A DNA stretch of 64,000 nt from Vitellaria paradoxa (GCA_019916065.1 CM034234.1:7910342-7974341), one strand, 5' to 3'; counted from the first letter of the stretch, positions 35,466 to 48,255 are shown. Program-made: numbers and translations. Notes: generated by a model from the sequence alone, not told the origin.

Positions 35466-38400
35466 TTTAAATACGTAATCCAGATCTGTATGTATGCCTT
35501 CGACTGACGTTAATCTCACAGTACAAATTCGCATAATCCGTGTGTATTCTTTCGTATATAATCCTTTAACAGATTTTTATCTCACTATATCTTCACGCAA
35601 TTTATAAGGAATGAAACAAAAACGGAAAACGTGATTCCTGATTCCATAATTTTCGGCAACTTCATATCAGTTAATTATAGAAAAAAGGGCATTTAAGTCA
35701 TATTATAAATTATATTTAAAACAAACTCGTGGGACCCACTCAAAAGTGTGACTTAAATACAAAACTTTCCACATTAATGTAACTTAAAAGCAATACTTTT
35801 TTTTTTGTATGACTAATAGTCTTAAAAAATTATAAAGTATGACTTAGATACAATTTTCCCTTATTTTATCATATATACCAAAAATTTTAAAAATTTTTTT
35901 TGGTAATCAAAGAAATTTTAAAAGTTACTAAAAAATAAACTGTCAAACTAGCTTTACTATAGTCTTTTGGTAGAGTCTACGAAATTAACAATTTTCCCAC
36001 GGCAAATGAAAAAACTAAGTTTACAATTAAGTAAGCTTTTTCCTTTCGTAATTTTATGTTTTCTATTTATTTATTTTCTTTAAGCTTATTAAAAGGTCGA
36101 CAATGTTTGCTAAAAATATAAATTTTAAAAGAAAAATTATTAAACAAAAAGCAAAACATATTCACAAAGCAGCCATCCGTGTCGGGGTAGCCGGCCATAA
36201 CTGTTGGTCCTTGGGAGATTCCGCCAACCGGTTGTCCCCACCTAAACCAAATATTTGCCCTTGCACATTGGGTATGTTTGGAGTATTATAAAATTGTATA
36301 AAATTGTAAAAATTAATATCTCGTATTTTATGTAGTGAGTGAAAATTTTAAATTTTATTATTTTATAATTCGCGTTTGTAAAGTTTTGTATTGTTTTATT
36401 TTAACTCCAAACAAGACAATCGTATCATGGATAAATTACAAAAAATACTCTTACAATTTATACCGAATATACTTTTAATTCTTATAGTTTCAATTGTAAC
36501 AGCCAGTCCTTATAATTATGATCAACCTACATGAGCAGTATTTTTTCGTTAATTTTTGTAACAGTTGTTAACAAAAAGGATTAAATTAAAACTTGATCGT
36601 AACCATAAATGTTAATTGTTATAATTCAAACCGTAAAGTTAAATAAGTTTATAATTATAGAAATAATTTTTGTAATTTATTTTTTATTTTTTATTTGTTC
36701 AATAATAATTTTATTTATTTATTTGACAAGACATGTTTTTGTCAAAAAATTGGTTGAAGTCAATGCCCTATGGTATAGTCTCCCAACTTCAAGAAGGGGT
36801 TGTTACAAGGTAAGCGTGGTCTTCATGGATTACGAGAAAATGAAGTATTCTCATTTTTTTTTCTATTAAAAGAATTGAAATTGAGAAAATAGCGCAAATC
36901 AATCAAACTTTTGAAAAGTTTCAAAACTTAATTAATGAGAAAAGGAACAACTGTTTTGCATTAGTTAAAATTGGTTAAAACTATCAACAAATGAGTTGAG
37001 GTCAAGTGGAAATAAAACAGCACTTGGCGTTTTGTGAAATGGGAAACTTCTTCCCTACGTGGGGGTTAAAGCTTTGATGCCTTTTTATGTGAAATAAGCG
37101 CTTTCTCTGGGTCGCATCATGGTACTTTTTGAAATTTCATCTATTTTTAACCGATATTCTTATACAGAGCACTGTTATTATTCAATTTGGATAACGACAA
37201 ACAATTACGTCGGTGTTTTAAACCTTGTTTGGAGCATTGAAAAATACTGAAATTTTTTTTAAAATATTAAAAAATTTTTAAAAATTAATTTATTTTTTAT
37301 CTCATTGCATGAATTATGATCCTATAATTTTAGTAAATTTTATAACTTTTTGTCACTCACTTTAAACGCCATTTAAAGTTCTGAAAGAAAAAATTAAAAA
37401 AAAAAAAAAGAAAAATTCTTATTCTTTCTCTCTCTTTCTTCCTCCCGGTTGGAAGAAATAAAGGACGGAAAAAGAAGTATTTCATTTTTTTTTTATAACT
37501 CCCCTTTATTTTCTTCCATTATTTGTTTTTTGAAAATCAAATAAGGGGAAGTTATTTTTTTTTATTTTATTTTTTGCTTGCCTTCATACAATTCAACAAG
37601 AGTATTTAAATATTTTCACATTTTTATCTTCATTTATTTTCACGTTTTTATCATTTTTCCTCTGCAAATTAGAAATAATTGTTAAATTGCACTGAAGTTT
37701 AATTTTTTTGAGTAACATGTTATACTTTGTAATTTCTTTGAAAAAAAAAATCCCTTTAGACAAGTAACTTTACAAACATATATGACCATGTGTCCGAAAT
37801 ATTTTTGTTGAAATTTTATGTAACTTGAATTCTTAATTAATTAGTAATGTCGCATGCTTGATTAGTGTTGTGCTCGCTAATGTGTTGTTCTGAAACATTT
37901 AACTCTTGGAATTGATTTGATTTTAAAACAAAGAATTGAGTTAAATTGTTTTAATTTGTTAAATAAAATTGTGTTTGCAACACATATTTGGATTTAAAAA
38001 CTGAATTAAAATCCTCATGACTAAAACTTAAGCGTAATTACAATGATATGAGAAAAATACTAAATTTGACCCCATTATAAGGGGTTGTTTGGCATCACAA
38101 AAGAAAACTAAAAAAAAAAAAAATGTAACATTGCACGTATGAGTGATACGTGGTATTTTAGTAGTTAGCTGGGTATTCGATAAAAATTTGTAAAAATTAA
38201 AACAATTGGTAGAAGTCGATAAAAGTTGAAAAAAAATTTAAAAATTAATAAAAATTAATTTTTTTGGTTTTTTTGTGAGCCAAATATATGATGTAAATGT
38301 ATATTTGTTCACTTATTTAAATGGTTAAAAAAATAATCAGTTCCCACTAAATTTTATTATTATTTTTGTTGAATTTCTAATGATAGGGAAATCTCAAAAC

Positions 38401-39038
38401 TTAGATTATTAAATGAAATAAATCAAACTCATAAAAACCTTATTTTGATTCTAAACATGAAAATTGATGGAAATTCTTATCCAAAAAATCAAATCCCACC
38501 AATTTTAAATATCCAAATATAATGTAAAAGATTATTCAAGATCGATTTATTATGAAATTAAACCAAATTTAAATACAATTTGTAGTTAAAATTTGATAAA
38601 TTCAAATTTGTATAAAATAATCAAACTATTCAAATTTAGTTCAATTGAAATTTAACAAATTAAATTTGAACATATTTTCAAAGTTGATAAAATTATCGAA
38701 TCGGACTTCAATAATTTATTTGCATCTCTAAATATTTTGTACATAATTACTTCATTATATAAATATATATATATTATTATATTAAATCTTTGAAATTAAA
38801 ATTAAAATGCAGATTTTAACTGCTAAATCCAAATTTAACCTACTCCCATTACACACAAATTCGATCATTCAAATCCATTAGTACAAAAGTAACTTTTAAT
38901 ATATTTTTAAAAAATACCCTACTTTGTCGCTAATGAAAGGTGAAATGACAATTGTGCCTTTGCTATTTAGAATTATGAAACATATTATTTTTATTTTTTT
39001 TAACCTTTTTGGAGAATTAAAAAAGGTGCATATTCCTC
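35466..39038. other. Long AT-rich intergenic stretch, no gene supported
   Basis: There is no open frame with a recognisable domain. A MITE-like block lies at about 36270-36415 (gggtatgtttggagtatt ... aactccaaacaagaca), with a relative at 52793-52937. A second, weaker one lies at about 37225-37375 (ccttgtttggagcattg). Small frames at 36103-36291 and 36609-36869 have no visible family. The rest is homopolymer-rich DNA. Confidence 0.5.
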
Positions 39039-39039
39039 T

Positions 39040-39790
39040 CTCTCTCTGACCTTCACCTACTCGTTGATGTGGCTCCAGCCTAAACCAATCCGGACGATGT
39101 AGAGGACTAATAAAACAATAAAATCATAATTTTGAAAAGGACGGCGAAAACGACTGCACCGGCGGTAGCGAAGGCGATGAAGACCAACGCTATCGCCACC
39201 GTTTTAAAAATTCGAGCTTGGTAGTTAGGTTTCGCGCTTCACCTAACCGCCTGTCGGAAGAAAGAAGCTCTTCTGGAAGTGGAAGCAGCTTGTTTTCCCC
39301 CGTTCTTCTAACGTAGGTTCGAGGAACGGAATCTTCTGGTTAGAGAAAGGGGAAAGCCCAGATCCGGCACCGGCGGTTGGTTGCAGATGAGAGGAAACTC
39401 GTCGAATTGCATTAATGGAGCCGACACAATCGAAGAAAGTTGAAGCAAATTGTAGTTCGAATCGCGAGAGATTTGTTTATGAGAAAGAAAAAAGGTAAAT
39501 CTGAGCCTCCGTTTCTACTTTCGTCCTTTCTCTCTCTTCGATTACTCTCTTTGAATTTGCTTCTAGGTTTTTTTTTTCCCCTTTTGTTACCCACTGTTTT
39601 TGAATTTCATTGGCCGTTGGTCAACTGAAATTGATGGAGGGAGGAGGAGGACGTGATGCCGCCGGTAATGGTGTCCGTTGCGGCCACTACGGTGTGGCAA
39701 TCCGCGAGATGAGGAGGGCTTCTTCGCCATGTGGAAAACGGGTAGAGAGAGAGAGGGGGGGAGAAAAATGGAGTGAGGAAGAAATAATTA
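39040..39790. other. GC-richer island, possible captured gene fragments
   Basis: This 750-bp stretch is markedly richer in G+C than its flanks and has CpG-rich, codon-like texture (accggcggtagcgaaggcgatgaag..., gtgatgccgccggtaatgg). A minus-strand frame at about 39110-39210 gives a strongly hydrophobic run (TVAIALVFIAFATAGAVVF) but has no start. No frame is long enough to call a gene. Similar aaaagtaact strings occur on both sides (about 38886 and 39850). It could be decayed gene fragments carried by a transposon; that is inference. Confidence 0.35.
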
Positions 39791-39990
39791 TTGAATTAGA
39801 CAAATTATTTTAGTTAATGAAATGATAAAGGGCAGAATAGGTAATACAAAAAAGTAACTGTCATTAAGTCGTAATAACTTAATAAGAAAGGAAAACAATT
39901 CCATTTAAAATAAAATAAAAAAATTCAATAATGTTATAGACACGGAAGCATATCCCATGTGCGAAAAGATTCCCTCGCCAACTGTGAGAA

Positions 39991-40000
39991 TATATAAATA
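39991..40000 (+). promoter_or_regulatory. Candidate TATA box of the first CSLA gene
   Basis: tatataaata stands alone upstream of a leader that ends in a strong splice donor (cat/gtaagtt at 40234). A start of transcription near 40025-40030 would be at the usual distance. Supported only by sequence and position. Confidence 0.45.
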
Positions 40001-40521
40001 TTTTAATCAGGCGACAGAAGGCTTTTACTGATAATCTCTCTGGTGTGGCAGTGTGTAAATTAAATTCATTATCATTCTCTGTATTAATATTACCGTTGGA
40101 AGAGCTCAACCAGAGCTGGAGCGTTGGGAGCTGACCGTAATATTTGAGCAGTCCCACCTGTACACTAAGATTCAAACACACCAAGTAGCTGGAGGAATGA
40201 AGGAATGCCCAGGCGTGCTATACATCACATCATGTAAGTTCTTCTGAGATTTTTTCGTTTTTCTTCTTTTTGTTATGTATGAAAAATACGAAATGCAACA
40301 AATATATATATATATATATATATAACCTCGGGAGGGTAGGCTGGGATTCGAAGGATCCTTCCTGACCACCGAAACCAACCCCTTTTGCTCTGTAGTTATT
40401 CATATCACCAAGTTCTTTGTTCTTCATCTAGCTACTGTTGAGTATTGACCTTGGGGTTTTGCTGGTCTAAACAACTCACAGTGTACAACCCTGTAATGCA
40501 TTGTCTCATTTTATGGAATAT

Positions 40522-40678
40522 AGACGGAGTGGTTGGTTAAGTGGGAAAGCACTTGTAACTTCCTAGCTCTATGCTTGGGTTCAAGTCTCCGTAGCCACGT
40601 AGTGGAGCTAAACCTACTCTTCAATGCTCATTGTTCTGATGGGTACATGAAGAAGCCTATCTGCATTTTTTTGGTACC
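40522..40678 (+). mobile_element. Possible tRNA-derived SINE
   Basis: gacggagtggttggttaagtggg resembles a tRNA-like A-box region and gcttgggttcaagtctcc a B box (ggttcaagtcc) about 45 bp on. The block ends in a short T run (gcatttttttgg), as in some plant SINEs. No clear target duplication was found. Confidence 0.5.
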
Positions 40679-41106
40679 AATTTATATATTATATAGACAT
40701 TAGATGAGCAACTGGTCATGAAGAACAGAATCCATACTTCCCCTTGGTGACAATTTAATACGTATTGAACAATAATAGGCCATTACTGTAATATTTTAGT
40801 TGAAGTCCACATGAAACTGCAAATTGAAGCACATGCGTCCATAAGACTCTGAAAGCAGATACTTTAGATGATTTATGGCGCGGTATCACACATGAATTAT
40901 TGCTTCACAAGTTGCTGGGCCGGCCGGCCAGCCAGCCAACCCACGTTACCCACTTTCCCTTCAGCAACAGTACAATATTTCCTTTCCCCTGCTGTCCTTG
41001 TGGGTCCGGCATGGAGCCTATGTGCCCCTAATCAAGCCCTGTTGGCATGGGTGACTTAAAATAGGATTTGCTTCTCTTCTTCTCTCCCTTATAAAGTTAG
41101 AAAGAG

Positions 41107-41310
41107 GGGAGGCTTGTGATGTTAGTCTCATGACATCAAGGATGTGAGTGGTCTGATCAAAATCGGATGGTTCACAATAAAAATAAGTTTAAAAATTTTA
41201 GTAAGACTTCTTAAATTTACTTTTGTTGCGAAACGTTCAATTTTGATCAGACGGCTCACAAACCCGATGTCATGTGGCTAACATCACAAGTCAAGTGATG
41301 TTAGCCTCCC
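41107..41310. mobile_element. Fold-back MITE of about 204 bp
   Basis: The left arm (gggaggcttgtgatgttag, then gacatc and tctgatcaaaatcgg) pairs with the right arm (ccgatgtcatgtggctaacatcac, with caattttgatcaga inward), leaving a loop of about 40 bp. Outer ends are gggaggct and agcctccc. The superfamily and target duplication are not clear. It lies in the presumed leader intron of the first CSLA gene. Confidence 0.65.
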
Positions 41311-41729
41311 TGGATTATATGAGTCATTCTGTTTTCTCTAATCCCTCCTATTTGGATAAGAAGGATTGTGTATTTGTTAAAAACTCGAGAATGTATGTGC
41401 ATTACATATCATTTTATTTTTTCAAGGCATACGGGTGATAACCAGTCAATGTTAGTTATCACAGGCAAGCAAACCAACTATTGTATCAAAATTGGAAATT
41501 AAGATATTTTTCTATGTTAATGCTTTGTAATAGTATATTGCTTCTGTGCAAAAACTGAAATTATTCTTGAGGAGATGACCTTGGTACGTGACCATTCCTT
41601 AGGACAAATAGTCGTCTCTTTTTATCATGGAAGTCATATAGATACATATTCAGAGGGTTTTTTCTTCCAGATTTTTTTTTCAACTCTTTTTCTACCTGTT
41701 CTTCTTTGCAGAAAAACACACACACATAA

Positions 41730-44700
41730 ATGGATGTGGATTGGTCGTGGACAAAATTTCTTCATCATACATCTACTTGGACAAGCGATTACATTTTGGA
41801 GAAACCTGTGTTGATTCTGGGCATTGTCAAACAGTCGCTAGTCATCCCTATTCTCCGAATCCTAGTCATCTTGTGGTTGATTTTGTTATTTATGCTATGC
41901 ATTGAGGTAGCTTGTATGGGCATTGTAATAATTGTTCTAAAGCTTCTTCGTCGAAAATCAGAGCAGCGCTACAAATGGGAGCCTATAAAAGACGATGCAG
42001 AGTTGGGAAGTTCAGCTTTTCCCATGGTTCTTGTGCAAATCCCAATGTACAATGAGAAAGAGGTCATTTTGCTTCTCGCTGAAATTTTTGCTCATATGTG
42101 CCAACTGCTTAGTATAACCAATTTTGTTATTAACAGGTTTATCGGCTCTCAATTGCAGCGGCATGTAGCCTCTCTTGGCCATCAGATCGTCTTGTAATTC
42201 AAATCCTCGATGGTTCAACAGATCCTGAGATCAGGGTAAACTCCAGATCAGTAGATATTCTTTATGACATTGGGTTAAATATATTTTTGTTTCTTTATCA
42301 TGTTTGTTGTAGTGTGGGGTTTGAGTTTGTTGATTTTTGCATGAAAATGGAAGGACAAGGTGGAAATGGAGTGCCAAATATGGGCAAACAAAGGGATTAA
42401 CATAAAGCACGAGGTAAGAGACAACAGCAACGGGTACAAAGCTGGAGCTCTCAAAGAAGGCATGAGTCTCGAGTATGCAAAGCAGTGTGATTACACAGTC
42501 ATTTTTGACGCAGACTTTCAACCTGATTCAGATTTTCTCCAGCGGACTGTCCCTTTTCTAATTCACAATCCCGAGCTTGCTCTGGTTCAAACTTGCTGGA
42601 AGTATGGTAATTTTGTTTAATTATATGCTTCTTACCAATCAGCCTTGCATACAAACTTTTTTTTCTTTTTTTAACATAGTGTGAGACTCGCATGTCTGAT
42701 ATGTAATGATTTTGGTTTTGCTATAGTCTCCTATTTGCAAATTGTAGTCTTTCCATTTACAATCTGAGAACTTGTTTGTGAAGGACATTATATTAAATGG
42801 TAAATAGTAATTAGTGAGCTGATTTTTTCTTTTTACCATGAAATAGAGTATACAGGGCTGGAAAAAATGATTGACCAGTGTTTTCCTTGGATAATCTACA
42901 GTGAATGTTGATGACTGCCTGATGACACGAATGCAGAAAATGTCGCAGAATTACCAATTCAAAATGGAGCATGAAGTTGGTTCTTTCATGTTTTCATTCT
43001 TTGGCTTCAACGGTAAAAATCATTTCTTTCTTTGCATACTAGAATTCAAACTCATTATTTAATCTTGAATTACACCCCTGATTATGAGATATTGATTGCT
43101 ACAGTAGCAAACTCTAAAATTGATTCACCTTTCTCATTTCTAAAATTGATTTACCTTCCTCATTTCATCACAAAAACTCCCGCGTATCATCACGAAACCT
43201 CCCGCATGTCCATTCAAAACTACTCCTATAAAGATAGTCCTTTTGTATATTCCCAAAAGTGTAAATTTGTGCTTCATGTAGTCCTACTTGAGGAGCGTAA
43301 GGACTAATAATTATTTAAATGTGATTAATGTGTTAATAAACTAAACATAATTAATTCTACACAGTTGTTAACCATAACTTCAATTCCTTCACACGAAATG
43401 TAACATCTACAGGCGTCCCCCATATGAATATATTGAACAAACTCTTCAGTTGAATCTATCCATAGCTGAGTGTGTAGGAGATCATTCTCTATAATAAGTA
43501 CATACTTAATGAATTATTGTTTTTAAAATGATGGGCATACAGATTTACCATATTCTGTTTGTATGCCATTTTCCCATGCCATGCATCCTGAAAATTCCTA
43601 GTTTTGGGGCGTTACATGTTTTGTGTGTGTGTGTGTTGGGGGGTGTTAAAGAAACCCAACAACACATAAGAGTAGGGGACTCAACCTTAAAACCTAGGTG
43701 TTAAAGTGAGGGACGTCCATCTCTTATAAGGGACAAGTAATTTTTACTTCGGGCCGATGTGGGACAACATCTAACAGCCTCCCTCACGCTAGCCCGCATG
43801 GACATAGGCTTAGCGTGGACTATGGTGAGGCCCAATTAAAAGCCCGCTCTGATACCATGTTAAAGAAACCCAACAACACATAAGAGTAGGGGACTCAACC
43901 TTAAAACCTAGGTGTTAAAGTGAGGGACGTCCATCTCTTATAAGGGACAAGTAATTTTTACTTCGGGCCGATGTGGGACAACATCTAACAGGGGGGTTTG
44001 TGGGAGTGAATAATTAGATGAAAAGGAGGAGCCACTTCAAGTAGGCTCGACCCTTAAATTTTTAATTTAAATAATTTTGGCACTCATAATCATCTACTAC
44101 CAACTTTCTGGAAGTGCTTTACAAAAAAATTGAATAGGAAAATAAAAAAGCTGATGTAACATATAGGATCTGCTGGTCTGTGGAGAAATGCTGCAATTGA
44201 TGAGGCTGGAGGGTGGAAGGATAGGACAACAGTGGAGGATGCGGACCTGTCTGTCCGAGTTTTCCTCCAAGGCTGGAAGTTCTTGTATGCTGGTTCAGTT
44301 GAGGTAATTATAATCTTTGCTTAACGTATTTCTGTAGCATTCTTATATGTAACAAGAGATGTATAAGAAGCAGATTGGCCAAAGCAAATTTGGTACTTCT
44401 TAGGTTTTCACATGAAAACAGCCAATCCAATGCTTTTTTTTTTTTTTTGGGAACACACCAACTTCTGGAATCTGAGCTTGATTTGCCAATGCGTCACATA
44501 CCTTAATACATTCATGGACTACTTTATATTTATGGGCTTGGTCAAACTTTTCTCAATAAGCTAAAAAGATAGCTTAAACCCATTTTTGTGTTTACCATAA
44601 ATGCTCTACTCTTGTGTACTCAAAATTGGCTTTGAGTTCTCATTTAGTAACCTGTATCTTTTGAAGCTTTACTTTGAATTCATAAATTTATTTTGTTTAG

Positions 44701-46088
44701 TTCTCCTGCAGGTGAACAGTGAATTGCCGAGTTCATTGAAGTCCTACCGCTCCCAGCAGCATCGGTGGTCGTGTGGAGGTGCCAATCTATTCAGGAAAAT
44801 GTTAAAGGAGATCATAACAAATGAGGTTAGTGTCCTCACACTTTCTTTTACTATTTGATTTGAAAATTAACAGCTAATTATGAAAATAATTATCTTAATT
44901 TTTTTTTCCTTTACCAGAAAGCATCCCTGTGGAAGAAGGCATATGTGATTTACAGTTTCTTCTTCATTAAGAAGATTGTATCCCCCTTAGTCCCATTTAT
45001 GTATACCTGTATTGTATTGCCAGCAATTACACTGGTACCAGAAGTTAGCATTCCAAAGGTGGGAGCAGTTTCTATTGTTTGCGTCGTTATCCTCCTCGAA
45101 GTAGTGGAAACTCTAAGGTCTGACTTTCTTTCCATTAGTTTTTTTTTTTCTCTCTCTCTCTCTCCTCTTCCTTCAATACAAAATTTTCTGCTTAAAAGAG
45201 CGCGATCTGCTGGGCTCACCTTGCTTCAAAACCTTGTCATTTATTTGTTTTAGTTCTGGTTTTAACTAAATGACTCTGATCCTGTAGGTCACTTCCATTA
45301 CTGGTTTGCTGGATCCCTTTTGAGAATGTGATGTCAGTACTCCGGACTAGGGCTGTTACCACGGGTCTGGTTGAAGTTGGGAGAGTAGATGAATGGATTG
45401 TCACTGAGAAACTGGGAGATCCTTTATTAAGGTCAAGATCCACCATGAGAGCACGAGTGAGGGCTCGATTCAGGTTTGCAGAGAGGTAAGGAAATCTCAA
45501 ACAGAAGCCGCATTATTATCCTCATCAATTAATTTTCGTTATCATTTGGGCATATGAAAGAGAAGTGGAAGAGAGGAGAAAATAAAATTTTCCTTCCGTC
45601 CTATATTTGGCTCCTAAGTGATCGAACCGAAGAGAAATGGAAGGAAAAAGTGAGGAAATGTTATTTTTATTCAAATTTTATCCTCATCTCCTTTCCTCCT
45701 TCCACTTTACTAGTCATCCTATCATTTTCTTTCCTCTTTCTTATAGAAACCAAACAAAATAAAGTTATTATCTGTTCATTTTCCATCCCTCTCTACAGAA
45801 CCAAAAGGAGGAAAAATTAAAATTAAATATTTCCTTTGCAACTTATCATTTTCACCCACTCTATGATTTCTCACTAAATTGTGTCATTTGTCTGTGAATT
45901 TTGACAGACTTTATCTGTTTGAGCTGGGCACTGGTCTTTACCTCTTCGTGTGTGGATGCTATGACCTTGCCTTTGGGAAAAAAGCATACTACATGTACCT
46001 TTACTTCCAAGCAATTGCATTCTTCATTGTGGGCTTTGGTTGCGTGGGGAAGCATGTCCCAAGCTCTTACACAGAAGAGCTTTGCTAA
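41730..46088 (+). CDS. CSLA: Glucomannan 4-beta-mannosyltransferase-like (CSLA), complete, 9 exons
   Basis: A Golgi GT2 enzyme of the cellulose-synthase-like A family, which builds (gluco)mannan from GDP-mannose. Coding exons: 41730-42062, 42137-42235, 42354-42606, 42902-43012, 44167-44303, 44712-44825, 44918-45117, 45288-45485, 45908-46088. All introns are GT..AG, and the exons join without a break to 541 codons plus stop, a normal family length. The protein has an N-terminal membrane segment (about 38-75), [34 protein letters not shown] (D196/D198), TVEDADL (D290) and QQHRW (Q326, R329, W330), then several C-terminal membrane segments and CGCYD. Oddities: the first motif reads DGSTD (G137 where the second gene here has D), EDADL for the usual EDMDL, and SCGGAN for SCGPAN. 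It could be a diverged but working mannan synthase, or one losing activity. Intron 4 holds a TRIM. Confidence 0.92.
43644..43990 (-). mobile_element. TRIM retrotransposon, 347 bp, identical LTRs, in CSLA intron 4
   Basis: Two 133-bp direct repeats (43644-43776 and 43858-43990) read identical base for base and enclose 81 bp. On the minus strand each LTR starts TGTTAGATGTTGTCCCACATC and ends TTTAACA. Directly after the 5' LTR comes TGGTATCAGAGCGGGC, the standard initiator-Met-tRNA primer site, and before the 3' LTR comes the purine tract GTGAGGGAGGC. The flanks are ggggg on both sides (43639-43643 and 43991-43995). There is no coding capacity, so it moves only with help. Identical LTRs mean a recent insertion. 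It sits antisense to the gene, in the largest coding-region intron. Confidence 0.93.
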
Positions 46089-46275
46089 GGATACCCCTGC
46101 TGACAACTCTGCTGCTTCTTAAGCGGGCCACAATTGATCATTCAAAACTCCAAATTTGTAACATGTACATTGCCATTGGTTTTTATATTGTTTCATTTAT
46201 TGTATATCATGACAAAACATCAATTGATTCTATGAAATTTGGAAGGCGTGACCAGTTTTTAACTTTTAATTTTAA

Positions 46276-46306
<31 letters not shown>

Positions 46307-47172
46307 TTATCCCTTTCATTACTTCCAAGACTTCAGTTTCTTTGCAGGTTTTGCCTTCATAGCCTCTACTCTCATGGCTTCTAGATATCTTTCTCCTCTC
46401 TGTTTATGGGAATTTTACTTATGGGGAGGTATTCTATTAGCTAAACATCTGGTCTTATAGGAAATTATATTTTCCTTTATATTATGTTTGGAACATGGAT
46501 TTGTGAAAAAAAAAAAAAAGAAAAGAAAAAATTAAGAGAAAATAAAAATTTATAATTTGTAAAATTTTTATGGTTAAGTAAAAGTAAAATTTTGTTAATA
46601 ATTATTCATTTTAATCCCTTGATTTTTTAACTCAATAAAAAAATAAAATAAATTCAACTTTGTCACTTTATTTTACATTATTTATTTATTTATTTTTATT
46701 CTACAAACTCATGTTCCAAACATCTTAGTAAGAGAAGTTTCGTACTGTCTTTTTTTGTCACCTCAATTGAGAGATTCCAAGCAAGCACGAAAAGATAAGG
46801 CAACTGCTCAAAGAAAAGAAGAATAGTGATATCCTTGACACTGAACTGAGCTAACAAGCGAAATACAAAAGAAGGGTAGAAAGTGAAAAATAATGACTAC
46901 AAATAAAAAAGTGAAAAAAAATGGAGGTAAAAGTGCAAATTTTCAGGGAACCGTAGCTCTGCTACTTGATCCCTTCCCTTGGACGTGGGTTTTGTGGCTG
47001 CAGTCATCCTCAAAAGGTTGGCTCCAATCATTGTCAATTAGTGCAATTTTGAAGCATTTCAGATGACTTCGTGTAATAGTTTCTGGTAAAGATCGGCGTG
47101 TTTTAAATTATATAAATTAGTATAAATTTATAAAAATTATAATCTTATAATTTACACTGTGAGTAAAAAATT
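46089..47172. other. 3' flank of the first CSLA gene and AT-rich DNA
   Basis: The 3' UTR presumably lies in the first few hundred bases, but I see no unambiguous polyadenylation signal. An (ATT)n microsatellite lies at about 46278-46307. No further gene was seen. Confidence 0.5.
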
Positions 47173-47175
47173 TAA

Positions 47176-47486
47176 GTGACATCTGGTTTACTTTTCTATT
47201 TTCTATTTTTGTTTTATGTGTTGAAACTCTCAGAAACAGAAAATGCTCTGTTTTCTTTATTTAGAAATTTTCCTTATTTTTTGTTAAAAACTCTTAAAAC
47301 GACTTTTTGTCATTTTTTATTTCATGTGTAAAGTTATTTTTGATTTTCGAAAATAAATTTTGAAAATACAAGTAAACAAATGAGTTTTAACATGTTTCTT
47401 TTATTGTCAAAAGTACAAAATAAAAAATAAATTCAAAAAATAAAAATAAAAAATAAAAAATAAAAAAAATAAATCAAATAATTCCT
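47176..47486 (-). mobile_element. Harbinger-like MITE, 311 bp, TAA target duplication
   Basis: Reverse-orientation copy of the family at 33259 and 59390. Starts gtgacatctggtttactttt, with taa at 47173-47175 and 47487-47489. The landmark gactttttgtcattttttatttcatgtgtaa matches the reverse complement of the other copies. Confidence 0.75.
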
Positions 47487-47489
47487 TAA

Positions 47490-48212
47490 ATTTTTATAGA
47501 GATTTATAGAAGTTGGAAAAGGTCCAAACGACCCATCCTGTCATGCAATATTTCATATTGCTTGCACTGTTTGCTTATTTATTTAATTATTTTTTAAATT
47601 TAAATGGTTTATGATTTTGGTACTAAACTAATTAAGTTCAAATATATACATATATATATATATATACACTTGATGTGCCATTCTATCTTTTTTTATTAAA
47701 ATTTAATTTTATTTTAATAGTTTTTAGGCATGTTTTTTTTATATTTATAAAAAGAATTACAAAAATACTTAAATACAAAAATCTACTGTAAAAAAAAAGT
47801 TAATTTTTTTTTTCAAAGAAGCTGGTTTTTTCATCTGTGTATGTATGTATATATATATATATATATATTTTGAGCATTTTTGTAATTATTGGGTCCATAA
47901 AATGCCAATAACATGTTTAAAATTTAATAAAAGTAAAACGAAAATCAAAATTTGATTAAAAAAAGAATTATGTGAAACGAAAAAGTAAGGCGAAAGCGGT
48001 ATCTTCTTTGAAGTTTTGCAATCATGCTAGAACTTATTAAGGACAGTGAAAATACAGCTGCCGGCTGCTGAGGCAAGTTGCTAGGAGGAATCCAATGGTG
48101 CTTTCATGGACAAATAAGATCTTGATGTAAAAATCATAAGTCACAACGATTCTATGTGGGTCATATCATATGGAGAATGACATATATCCTATGTTTACAT
48201 ACATATATAGTT

Positions 48213-48255
<43 letters not shown>

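Larger units (their letters stand above)
40025..41711 (+). other. Probable 5' leader exon and leader intron of the first CSLA gene
   Basis: The candidate non-coding exon runs from about 40025 to 40233. Its donor gtaagtt (40234) pairs with the acceptor ttcttctttgcag (ends 41711), 18 bases before the ATG at 41730. The intron of about 1478 bp would hold an (AT)n run (40302-40324), a SINE-like block and a fold-back MITE. Plant genes often keep a leader intron; RNA data are needed to confirm this one. Confidence 0.4.

Noticed and set aside
39610..39813. 67-codon open frame starting MAVGQLKLMEGGGGRD
   Set aside because: Short and low-complexity, with no visible domain; kept only as part of the GC-rich island.
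42012..42521. Minus-strand open frames across the first CSLA gene
   Set aside because: Antisense shadows of exons 1-3; the plus strand has the full motif set and splice sites.
43645..43990. Assembly duplication within the CSLA intron
   Set aside because: The repeats have TG/CA ends, a primer site, a purine tract and 5-bp flanking duplications, so they are the LTRs of a TRIM.
44945..45253. Plus-strand 102-codon frame reading past 45117
   Set aside because: It is exon 7 read through its donor into intron 7; the spliced frame joins correctly to 45288.
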